A stretch of 15,798 nt of DNA, from contig CALAFS010000183.1 in the NCBI GenBank assembly GCA_937892405.1, forward strand, positions 1-15,798. The letters are read 5' to 3'. This DNA is from an uncultured Clostridia bacterium. GTDB taxonomy: Bacteria; Bacillota; Clostridia; Oscillospirales; CAG-272. The translations under genes and the position numbers were made by a program. Of the stretch, positions 1 to 6,003 are shown one piece after another; the first letter of the stretch is position 1, and the number at the start of each line of letters is the position of its first letter. The notes below the pieces were generated by a model. It was given only the letters and a program-made list of their open reading frames with translations, had not been told where the DNA came from and made no database searches.

Positions 1-64
1 GATTCAGAATGAAGCATGCAGAACTTATCGAATGCAGAATTAAGAATTATGAATTCAGAATTAT
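1..64 (+). repeat. A+T-rich heptanucleotide repeat tract (left arm)
   Basis: The tract is built from 7-bp units of the form AGAATTN/TGAATTC, with some degenerate units such as AATGCAG. Positions 31-64 are identical to 15493-15526 (34 bp), and the reverse complement recurs with small changes near 5903-5940. Here the units read AGAATTA on the plus strand, whereas the tract at 430-462 reads in the opposite sense. The two tracts therefore flank 65-429 as inverted arms. Confidence 0.85.
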
Positions 65-130
65 TTACTCTCGATATAAAGTCAGTTATCATAACAGCGT
101 AAAAAAGAGGATATATCGCCGTGTTTTTTG

Positions 131-229
131 TGTAGGGGTCGGCGCCCCTACAAAGTGCCGAAAAGTGATCTTTTCTTTTTGGCGTTGTAACAATGAGGGC
201 GCGGGCGGGCGACCGATGGTCGCCCCTAC
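131..229. repeat. Pair of GTAGGGG-type palindromes
   Basis: Two perfect stem-loops are visible. 131-138 (TGTAGGGG) pairs with 145-152 around a 6-nt loop. 207-214 (GGGCGACC) pairs with 218-225 around the loop GAT and is followed by CCTAC. Related elements occur at 5284-5305, 5363-5388, 5444-5464, 5743-5766 and 7309-7335. Short reading frames that cross them encode strings such as VGATIGR and are artefacts of the repeat. Confidence 0.75.
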
Positions 230-267
230 TATCACGATCCCGAAATATTCCCGCAAAAAACAATCTT

Positions 268-373
268 TTCTCTCGCCGAAGGCGAATTTCACCGCGTAGC
301 GATTTCACGCGCGAAGCGCATTTCACCCGACCGTAGGTCGGATTTCACTGCGCGTTGCAAGGGTGCAACGCGC
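268..373 (+). repeat. Five-hairpin array with ATTTCAC spacers (copy A)
   Basis: Five perfect stem-loops follow one another, separated by exactly seven bases, ATTTCAC. Stem 1 is 273-277/281-285 (TCGCC, loop GAA). Stem 2 is 293-295/299-301 (CGC, loop GTA). Stem 3 is 309-312/316-319 (GCGC, loop GAA). Stem 4 is 327-332/336-341 (CCGACC, loop GTA). Stem 5 is 350-359/364-373 (10 bp, loop AGGG). The spacers are 286-292, 302-308, 320-326 and 342-348. The lead-in CTTTTCTCTC is shared with the copy at 15691. I know of no named family for it. Bases 65-465 contain no credible gene. Confidence 0.85.
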
Positions 374-408
374 CATAGGGGTCGTCCGCCTTACGCTTCT
401 TTCAAAAA

Positions 409-462
409 ACAAACAATCGCTTATAGCCTAATTCTTAATTCTTCATTCTGAACTCTGAATTC
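409..462 (-). repeat. Junction motif plus heptad tract (right arm)
   Basis: On the minus strand this reads as heptad units (GAATTCAG, AGAATGA, AGAATTA) followed by AGGCTATAAGCGATTG. The same junction, consensus AGGCTATRRGYGATCGC, follows heptad tracts at 5130-5146, 5811-5827 and, on the minus strand, 15603-15622. The tract begins four bases after the histidine kinase stop codon. Confidence 0.75.
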
Positions 463-465
463 GTT

Positions 466-1551
466 TCACTTCGGCAGCGTCACGGTAAAGGTACAGCCGA
501 TGCCGTCCTCGTTGTTTTCGACGCTGACTTTTCCGTTGTGGATATCGACGATCCGCTTGACGAGGGCAAGCCCGAGACCGTTTCCTTCGCCGCTGTGCGA
601 ATTGTTCGCCTGATAGAATTTATCGAAAATATGATGCTTTGCGTTCTCGCCGACGCCCGGTCCTTCGTCCGAGACGGCGAAGACGACCGTGTTTTCGTTC
701 TGCGTCAGGCGGACGGTGATTTTTCCGTTCTCGCGGTTGAACTTAATGGCGTTGTCGATCAGGTTTGCGAAGACATGATAGAGGAGAGCCTCGTTCCCGC
801 GGTAAACAATTGTTTCCATATCGGCGTCAAATTCGATGTTTTTCACCGTCCATTTGTGCTCAAGGGACACAATCGCCTTGCGGATTTGCTCGTCAAGACA
901 GAAGAATTCAAAGCGGTTCTGAATCCCCTTGTTCTCGAGCTTTGAGAGAAGGAGAATACTGCCGACAAGCTCGGAGAGGCGCTTCGTATTATAGAGAATT
1001 TTCTCCACATACTCGCTCTGCTCGTCCGAGACGACGGTGTCCTCGAGCAACATGGTGTACCCCTCGATCGCATTGATCGGGGTCTTGAACTCATGAGAGA
1101 CATTCGAGACAAAGTCGGTCTGCAAAATCTCGGTCGAGGCAAGCTCTTTTGTCATGCGGTTAAAGCTCTCGTAGGACTCGCGGATCTCGTGAATTCCGCT
1201 CGAGTGGCTGTCGAGCTTCGGCGTGAAGTCGCCGGCGGCGACCTTTTTCATCGCCTCATTCAGCGCGACGATCGGACGGGCGACCACCTTACTGACAAAG
1301 ATCAGGGTAATCACCCCGGCGATGATGCCGAGCAGAATGGCGTACCAATAGATCGAAAGCTCGATGACCTCGCCGAAGAAATAGGTGATGACAGAACTGA
1401 AAAGGCTCGAAAAAATGAGCGCGCCGGCAAGGATCAACGCGCTGACCCAGAAGAAATAGTAGCGCAGGCTGATCGGCTTTTTTTCCTCGTCTCTTGCCGG
1501 AGAGAGAAGGTGAGAGAGAAAGGAAGTGAAACGGTTCCACAGCGCCTTCAT
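466..1551 (-). CDS. Two-component sensor histidine kinase
   Basis: This is a 361-residue membrane histidine kinase, the presumed partner of the response regulator encoded just upstream. Two hydrophobic segments (about residues 33-59 and 67-91) are separated by only about 8-10 residues, so there is no extracellular sensor domain. A HAMP-like linker (about 88-140) follows. The H-box is SHEFKTP with phospho-acceptor His153. The ATPase domain has the N-box NLIDN (263-267), the G1 box DEGPG (295-299), the F-box near 308-313 and the G2 box GLGL (325-328). All catalytic motifs are intact. Its ATG overlaps the regulator's TGA by four bases (ATGA), indicating translational coupling. The short loop resembles kinases that sense within the membrane or rely on a partner protein. 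The signal is unknown. PhoR/ResE-like architecture is clear, but the specific orthology is not. Confidence 0.93.
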   Translation of the reverse strand: MKALWNRFTSFLSHLLSPARDEEKKPISLRYYFFWVSALILAGALIFSSLFSSVITYFFGEVIELSIYWYAILLGIIAGVITLIFVSKVVARPIVALNEAMKKVAAGDFTPKLDSHSSGIHEIRESYESFNRMTKELASTEILQTDFVSNVSHEFKTPINAIEGYTMLLEDTVVSDEQSEYVEKILYNTKRLSELVGSILLLSKLENKGIQNRFEFFCLDEQIRKAIVSLEHKWTVKNIEFDADMETIVYRGNEALLYHVFANLIDNAIKFNRENGKITVRLTQNENTVVFAVSDEGPGVGENAKHHIFDKFYQANNSHSGEGNGLGLALVKRIVDIHNGKVSVENNEDGIGCTFTVTLPK

Positions 1552-2222
1552 GATGTCTTCGTCACCTTATAGCCGACGCCGCGAATGGTCGTGATCTGAA
1601 AATCGGGATTGTCGCGGAACCGCTCGCGCAGTCTGCCGATATGCACATCAACGGTGTGGCGGTCCGTCTCGGTGTCGTATTCCCCGATGTCGTCCATCAG
1701 CTGTTGCCTTGTAAAAATCTTCCCCGGGAAGGACGCCATTTTGTAAAGAAGCATGAATTCCTTCTGCGGGAGGGTGACCGACTGCCCGTTCGTCGTCACA
1801 GTCAGGGAGTCGCAGTCAAGCTCGGTCGAGCCGAAGGTCTGCCGCCGCTCGTTCATCATCTCGGCACGGCGGAGCAGTGCCCCGACGCGGAGCACCATCT
1901 CGTTGACATTGATCGGCTTTACCATATAGTCGTCCGTCCCCGAGAGAAAGCCGAGCTTCATGTCGTCGAAGGCGTCCTTTGCCGTTATCATCATGACGGG
2001 CATCTGATAGCCCGACTCGCGCAGGGAAGAAACCAGCTCGTAGCCGTCCATCACCGGCATCATGATGTCCGAGATCACAAGATCTATGTATTCCGCCCCG
2101 ACGATTTCCAGCGCCTCTTTGCCGTTCGACGCCGAGCGGACGGAATAGCCGTTCTTCACCAACACGCGCTTAAAAAGCCCGCGCAGCTCGGAGTCGTCTT
2201 CCACAATCAGAATTTTGAACAT
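1548..2222 (-). CDS. OmpR/PhoB-family response regulator
   Basis: This 224-residue DNA-binding response regulator has a receiver domain (about 1-118) with acidic pocket E8-D9-D10, phospho-acceptor Asp52 in the context ISDIMMP, Thr80 and Lys102-Pro103. A winged-helix effector domain follows (about 130-222), with the TVDVHIGRLRERF recognition-helix region and the C-terminal RGVGYKV hairpin. It would be phosphorylated by the downstream kinase and would activate or repress transcription. The ATG at 2222-2220 is preceded by a good ribosome binding site, AAAGGAG (plus positions 2229-2235), six bases away. The gene overlaps the kinase by 4 bp and starts 93 bp after the PPTase stop, so the pair may have its own promoter in that gap, although I saw no convincing -35/-10. 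Confidence 0.95.
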   Translation of the reverse strand: MFKILIVEDDSELRGLFKRVLVKNGYSVRSASNGKEALEIVGAEYIDLVISDIMMPVMDGYELVSSLRESGYQMPVMMITAKDAFDDMKLGFLSGTDDYMVKPINVNEMVLRVGALLRRAEMMNERRQTFGSTELDCDSLTVTTNGQSVTLPQKEFMLLYKMASFPGKIFTRQQLMDDIGEYDTETDRHTVDVHIGRLRERFRDNPDFQITTIRGVGYKVTKTS

Positions 2223-2315
2223 CTGTTTCTCCTTTCCTTTCGGGATATTTTTTGTCTTTGTTTTTCGCGGAAAGTCCCCTGCGAGGAGGCGGCGATCCGT
2301 GAGAAAAAGAGGAAG

Positions 2316-2933
2316 TCAATCCGCCGTCTCCCCGTCAAAGGCCGCGAGCGCGACGGCATAAGTTTCATGCGGTGCGGGCAGACGGAAAGTGAGCACCCGC
2401 GCCTTCATCGAAATTTCCCCGAGGCGGGGAAGATCGGCAAAGCCGCCGCCCGACAGCTTCATACACGCCTCCGCACGGGCAAAGCGCGCCGCGGCGTCCT
2501 CTCCCTCTATAAGCGTGGGAGAAAAAGGGGTCGGCTGATATGCCGCCCCCTCGCGGTAGGTTGCCCGATAAAAAGTCATGGTGTCGGCAGGGAGGGGCAG
2601 GCTCTCCCGCATACCGGTGAGAAAGCGGCGGCAGGCGCGCTCGTTTGCCCCTCTTGTCGTGCGGTTGATGTCGAGTCCGACCTCTCTGTCCGAGAAGAGG
2701 ACGCCGACGATATGCCCCTCGTGCGAGAGAGAAAAGTGCGGGACACCCCGCCCGACAAGGTAGGGCTTTCCGCCCGGGGCGCATTTGAGCGCGGGGAGCG
2801 TCTTCCCGTACACTTCGCGGTAAAGGTCGGCGAGCAGACGGTAGGCTTCCACATGCTGCACGCCCGCGATCGTCTTCCGATCCGTCTCGCCGTGCAGTGC
2901 CGGCGAGATGTCGGCATAAGCAAAAATCATCAT
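2316..2933 (-). CDS. 4'-phosphopantetheinyl transferase, Sfp-type (probable)
   Basis: This 205-residue protein resembles Sfp/AcpT-type enzymes that transfer phosphopantetheine from coenzyme A to a carrier-protein serine. Visible landmarks are GGKPYL (about 54-59), HFSLSH (66-71, compare the FNISH motif of Sfp), VGLDIN (85-90) holding the first metal ligand Asp88, and AEACMKLSGGG (about 154-164), equivalent to the family's KEAxxKxxG with Glu155. The second acidic position of the GxDxE motif is Asn90 and the usual Lys before Glu155 is Ala154, so the enzyme is a divergent member. The start is ATG-ATG (2933 or 2930) with no clear Shine-Dalgarno sequence, and the bases immediately upstream carry a motif shared with gyrA and gyrB. 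It could be the general ACP activator or belong to a secondary pathway; no synthase genes are adjacent. Confidence 0.78.
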   Translation of the reverse strand: MMIFAYADISPALHGETDRKTIAGVQHVEAYRLLADLYREVYGKTLPALKCAPGGKPYLVGRGVPHFSLSHEGHIVGVLFSDREVGLDINRTTRGANERACRRFLTGMRESLPLPADTMTFYRATYREGAAYQPTPFSPTLIEGEDAAARFARAEACMKLSGGGFADLPRLGEISMKARVLTFRLPAPHETYAVALAAFDGETAD

Positions 2934-2950
2934 TTTGTAAACTTTAGTTA
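2933..2950 (-). promoter_or_regulatory. Leader motif shared with gyrA and gyrB (PPTase copy)
   Basis: The plus-strand string TTTGTAAACTTTAGTTA at 2934-2950 matches TTTGTAAACTTTACTTT (10754-10770, before gyrA) at 15 of 17 positions, and the gyrB copy (12804-12820) with four differences. Here it abuts the start codon directly, unlike the roughly 30-bp spacing at the other two. Its function is unknown. Confidence 0.4.
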
Positions 2951-2967
2951 GTGAAAATATAAGTGTT

Positions 2968-3002
2968 TTTGATTTTTCGGGGTTCTTTTCCGAAAAATCA
3001 AA
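2968..3002. other. 13-bp perfect inverted repeat spanning the RNase J stop codon
   Basis: TTTGATTTTTCGG (2968-2980) pairs perfectly with CCGAAAAATCAAA (2990-3002) around a 9-base loop. In the direction of transcription, the 5' arm contains the TGA stop of RNase J and the 3' arm is A-rich with no following T-run, so it is not a textbook Rho-independent terminator. It lies 35 bp upstream of the PPTase start. It may be an mRNA 3'-end stabiliser, a bidirectional terminator variant or a protein-binding dyad. Confidence 0.65.
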
Positions 3003-5025
3003 GCTCCATAATCACAGGGAGAATCATCGGTTTTCTCTTCGTCTTCTGGAAGATAAACTTTGCGAGGCTGTCACGGATCACACTCTTCAGCTCCGCCCAA
3101 TCGGTGATGTGGCGGTCGAGCGCATCGGTGAGCGCCTCGGCGACAATCCGACGGGAGGCGTCCATCAGCTCTTCCGACTCCTTCACATAGACGAAACCGC
3201 GGGAGACAATGTCGGGACCCGAAAGGAGGTTCCCGCCTGCGAGATCCACCGTCGCCACCACGACGACAAGACCGTCCTCGGAGAGGTGCTTTCTGTCGCG
3301 CAGGACGACCGATCCGATGTCTCCGACGCCCGAGCCGTCGACCAGCACATTGCCGGACGGCACCGTGCCGTGGAAGCGGATTCCGTTTTTGTCAAGCTCG
3401 ATGACCTTTCCGATCTCGGAGATCAGAATGTTCTCGGAGGGGATCCCCATGAACTCGGCGTTTTCCTTGTTTGCATAGAGATGGCGGGACTCGCCGTGGA
3501 TCGGGACGAAATATTTCGGCTTCAGAAGTCCGATCATCATCTTGATTTCCTCGCGGCAGGCGTGTCCCGAGACATGCACTTCCTCTACCGAATCGTTGAC
3601 GACTTTGACGCCGCTCTTGACGAGGGCGTTGATGATCTTCCCGATCAGCTTTTCATTGCCGGGAATGGCGCTCGAGCTTAAAATCACGACATCGCGCGGA
3701 TCGATCTTGACCTTCTCGTTCTCGGAGAAGGCGATGCGGTAGAGCGCGGACATCGGCTCTCCCTGGCTTCCCGTCGTGATGATGGTGATCTGCTCGGGCT
3801 TATAGCGCTTGATCTCCGAGATGTCGATCAGGACATCTTCGGGGAAGTCCATATAGCCGAGCTCGGTCGCCGCACCGATGACATTCACCATGCTGCGCCC
3901 CATGACCGCGACTTTTCTGCCGTGGCGATAGCTCGCGTCGATGATCTGCTGGACTCTGTGGACATTGGAGGAGAAGGTCGCGATCAGGATTCTGCGGTCT
4001 TCGTATTGCATGAAGATACGCTCGAGAGAGCTGCCGACGGTGCGCTCCGACGGGGTAAAGCCCGCGCGCTCCGCGTTCGTCGACTCGCAGAGGAGAAGCT
4101 CGACGCCCTCGCGTCCGATCTCGCCGATTCTGGTGAGGTCGATCATCTTCCCGTCGATCGGGGAGACATCAATTTTGAAGTCACCGGTATGGAACACGGT
4201 GCCGACCGGCGTGCGGATCGCGAGCGCGCAGGCATCGGCGATCGAATGGTTCACATGGACGAACTCGACGCGGAAGACGCCGAGGTCGACGGTGTCGCCC
4301 GCCTCGACCGTGTAGAGGTCGGGTTCATAATCGGGGTGATTCTCGGCGAGCTTGCCCTCGATGATACCGAGGGAGAGGCGGGTGCCGTAGATGGGCGTGC
4401 GCACCTGCGCGAGAACATAGGGGATCGCGCCGATGTGGTCTTCGTGCCCGTGGGTAATCAGAATACCGCGCACCTTGTCGGCGTTTTTGACAAGGTAGGT
4501 GACATCGGGAATGACATAGTCGACGCCGGGCATCTCCTCGTCGGGGAATGCCATGCCGCAGTCGACCACGATGATGTCGTTTCCGTATTCGAGGACGGTC
4601 ATGTTCTTGCCGATCTCCTGAAGACCGCCGAGGGACATGATCTTCAGCTTACCGCTGCGGTCGGAGGGGCGATAGCCGCCCTTCGCGCCCGTCTTCATCG
4701 GTTTGGCAAGAGAGAGGCGGGGCGCGCTTTTCGCCATGGCGGCACTCTTCGTCCGCTCGCCGCCCTTATGCTTTTCGGCAGCGGGGGATTCCGTCCGCTT
4801 CGCGGGTTTTCTTTCGATCTCCTGCCGTTTTTCCGTCTTTTCGGGGCGCTTCGCGCCGCGCTCGACCTTTCCTTTTCCTTCCTTTTTCTCACGGACTCTT
4901 TCATCGGGAGAGAAGCTCCCGCGCGCCTTTTTGGCGTCCTTTTTCTGCGTCTTTGAAAGGTCGTCCGCACTTTCTGCGGCGGACTTTGGTTTTCTGTAAT
5001 AGTGCTTGTATTTTGTGTTTGTCAA
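2998..5025 (-). CDS. rnj: Ribonuclease J with a charged N-terminal extension
   Basis: This metallo-beta-lactamase/beta-CASP ribonuclease matures and degrades RNA in the cytoplasm. From a TTG start at 5025 it has 675 residues. The catalytic core begins near residue 126 (KLKIMSLGG) and shows HGHEDH (192-197), the His of VNHSIAD (260), HTGDFK (279-284), the beta-CASP region with TTGSQGEPMSAL (about 417-428), SGHA (486-489) and PIHGE (508-512), then the C-terminal RNase J domain. The metal ligands appear complete. Residues about 1-125 are a Lys/Arg/Glu-rich, low-complexity extension absent from the roughly 555-residue B. subtilis enzymes. TTG at 5025 was chosen because GGAG sits eight bases upstream; the frame stays open to another TTG at 5094 that has no ribosome binding site. 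I cannot separate RNase J1 from J2. The assignment as RNase J is secure; the start is less so. Confidence 0.93.
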   Translation of the reverse strand: MTNTKYKHYYRKPKSAAESADDLSKTQKKDAKKARGSFSPDERVREKKEGKGKVERGAKRPEKTEKRQEIERKPAKRTESPAAEKHKGGERTKSAAMAKSAPRLSLAKPMKTGAKGGYRPSDRSGKLKIMSLGGLQEIGKNMTVLEYGNDIIVVDCGMAFPDEEMPGVDYVIPDVTYLVKNADKVRGILITHGHEDHIGAIPYVLAQVRTPIYGTRLSLGIIEGKLAENHPDYEPDLYTVEAGDTVDLGVFRVEFVHVNHSIADACALAIRTPVGTVFHTGDFKIDVSPIDGKMIDLTRIGEIGREGVELLLCESTNAERAGFTPSERTVGSSLERIFMQYEDRRILIATFSSNVHRVQQIIDASYRHGRKVAVMGRSMVNVIGAATELGYMDFPEDVLIDISEIKRYKPEQITIITTGSQGEPMSALYRIAFSENEKVKIDPRDVVILSSSAIPGNEKLIGKIINALVKSGVKVVNDSVEEVHVSGHACREEIKMMIGLLKPKYFVPIHGESRHLYANKENAEFMGIPSENILISEIGKVIELDKNGIRFHGTVPSGNVLVDGSGVGDIGSVVLRDRKHLSEDGLVVVVATVDLAGGNLLSGPDIVSRGFVYVKESEELMDASRRIVAEALTDALDRHITDWAELKSVIRDSLAKFIFQKTKRKPMILPVIMEL

Positions 5026-5033
5026 ATGTTTTA

Positions 5034-5037
5034 CTCC
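5034..5037 (-). promoter_or_regulatory. Ribosome binding site deciding the RNase J start
   Basis: On the minus strand, GGAG (plus 5034-5037) is followed by eight bases and then TTG at 5025-5023. The longer in-frame candidate (TTG at 5094) is preceded by repeat sequence without a purine-rich site. Confidence 0.6.
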
Positions 5038-5066
5038 GTAATCTATGCCGCGAACGCCGCGGCGCT

Positions 5067-5084
5067 CTTTCCCAAAAGGGAAAG
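5067..5084. other. Stem-loop in the RNase J leader
   Basis: CTTTCCC (5067-5073) pairs with GGGAAAG (5078-5084) around AAAA. If translation starts at 5025, this hairpin lies in the 5' untranslated leader, roughly 30-45 bases before the ribosome binding site and next to a G+C-rich, partly self-complementary stretch (5049-5065). It could protect or expose the 5' end of the message. Confidence 0.45.
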
Positions 5085-5098
5085 CAAAAGACAATCAA

Positions 5099-5150
5099 AT
5101 GTAGAATTCAGAATGAAGAATGAAGAATGAGGCTATGGGTGATCGCTCGC
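5099..5150 (+). repeat. Heptad tract plus junction motif upstream of RNase J
   Basis: The units GAATTCA, GAATGAA, GAATGAA and GAATGAG run into AGGCTATGGGTGATCGC at 5130-5146, the same junction as at 5811-5827. The stretch 5099-6001 (about 900 bp) contains only repeats and no convincing coding region. The small open frames there run through palindromes and lack ribosome binding sites. Confidence 0.75.
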
Positions 5151-5240
5151 TTTCGCTTTCTTACTTTTCATTCTTTCATTGTATAAGTTCGTATGCGATT
5201 CTTCGAGGATCTTTCATGTAGAGGTATCCTTACGATTTGC

Positions 5241-5464
5241 CGAGCGCATACGCTCTGTCATGGCATTTTCGTTCAAATTCGTGGTAGGGGCGACCATCGG
5301 TCGCCAGCCTTTGCGCTTTGCTTCAAAGAACGAACAAAAGAGACAGAAACGCGTCCCTCATTTGTAGGGGTCGACGCCAAGGGCGACCCGCACGCTCTGT
5401 CGAGCGCATGCGTTTCTTGGAGGCATTTTCGTTCGCTTTTGTCGTAGGGGCGACGATCCCTACA
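5241..5464 (+). repeat. Direct duplication at 160-bp offset carrying GTAGGGG palindromes
   Basis: Positions 5241-5300 and 5401-5460 align without gaps at an offset of exactly 160 bp and match at 44 of 60 positions by my count. The conserved cores are CGAGCGCAT, GGCATTTTCGTTC and GTAGGGGCGAC. Each copy ends in a palindrome of the GTAGGGG family (5284-5305 and 5444-5464), and a third palindrome-like piece lies at 5363-5388. Confidence 0.7.
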
Positions 5465-5470
5465 AAAGCA

Positions 5471-5527
5471 CCTCATTCATTCGCCTTCTCCTGTGGGAGA
5501 AGGGGGACTGCGGAGCGGTGGATGAGG
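5471..5527. repeat. Nested hairpin repeat (CCTTCTCC type)
   Basis: An 8-bp perfect stem, CCTTCTCC (5484-5491) with GGAGAAGG (5496-5503), has the tetraloop TGTG. It is enclosed by CCTCAT (5471-5476) pairing with ATGAGG (5522-5527). From memory, similar hairpin elements recur in clostridial intergenic DNA; I have not verified this. No T-run follows on either strand, so I do not call it a terminator. Confidence 0.6.
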
Positions 5528-5703
5528 AGTATGCGCATTACCCCCGCTACGATGCTCTTTCCAAAAATTGACAGCGGAGGCGTACTGCGTGTGATTCTCT
5601 GCCGAACGGTAGCGCGATGACGAGCGAGACGGGCAGAATGATGGCGTAACAGCCTTTCGATAACTCAAATCGAGTCTTTGCTTTTTGAGGATCGTGGGGA
5701 CGA

Positions 5704-5776
5704 GTGCCCCTGTGGGCAGGTGAATGATAAACTTTGCGTAACGGGTCGTCGAGGGCGCCGACCCCTACGGCATCAC
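5704..5776 (+). repeat. Dispersed repeat, copy 1 (pairs with 7270-7343)
   Basis: This segment aligns along its whole length with 7270-7343. Shared blocks are GTGCCCCT, GCAGGT, CTTTGCGT, CGGGTCG and GGCGCCGACCCCTACGGC followed by RTCAC. It ends in a GTAGGGG-family palindrome and abuts a heptad tract on its right, while the second copy abuts a hairpin array. Confidence 0.7.
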
Positions 5777-6003
5777 ATGAATTCAGAATGAAGAATTCAG
5801 AATTATGAATGAGGCGATAAGGGATCGCATATGTTTCTTTTCTGCCTTTTCCTTTTTTTGCGAAAGAACCTTTGGCGAGAGAAAAGAATCTTTGATTAAA
5901 ATCATTCTGAATTCTTAATTCTTAATTCTGCATTTTCTAAGTTCTGAATTCATAATTCTTAATTCTGAATTTTCTAAGTTCTGAATTCGATAAGTTCTGA
6001 ATT
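5777..6003 (+). repeat. Composite element with inverted heptad arms
   Basis: The left arm (5777-5811) reads in AGAATTN units; the right arm (5903-6003) reads in the reverse sense, AATTCTN. The interior (5812-5902) holds the junction motif, a pyrimidine-rich stretch and, at 5868-5894, the reverse complement of the lead-in TTCTTTTCTCTCGCC of the hairpin arrays. In reverse orientation the interior aligns with 15531-15622 along most of its length. The right arm includes the stop codon of the gene ending at 6002. Confidence 0.7.

Noticed and set aside
9..299. Open reading frame of 96 codons on the plus strand (and an antiparallel one at 89-292)
   Set aside because: It runs through heptad repeats and two palindromes, has no ribosome binding site and encodes strings such as VGATIGR/GVGAPT that are translations of the repeats.
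268..373. CRISPR array
   Set aside because: The repeated string is only seven bases, the material between repeats is palindromic and recurs between copies, and no cas gene is present.
3922..4956. Long plus-strand frame opposite RNase J, and similar long frames opposite gyrA, gyrB, recF and dnaN
   Set aside because: These are antisense shadows of G+C-rich genes whose minus-strand products have complete catalytic motifs.
5484..5503. Intrinsic terminator
   Set aside because: The stem is strong but no T-run follows on either strand, and it belongs to a larger nested repeat.
5179..5668. Several overlapping small reading frames in the long gap between RNase J and the small membrane protein
   Set aside because: They cross the duplicated GTAGGGG palindromes and the CCTTCTCC hairpin on both strands, have no convincing start signals and no protein-like pattern.
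5530..5700. Decayed gene or tRNA remnant
   Set aside because: Neither a cloverleaf nor a consistent frame with recognisable motifs could be found on either strand.
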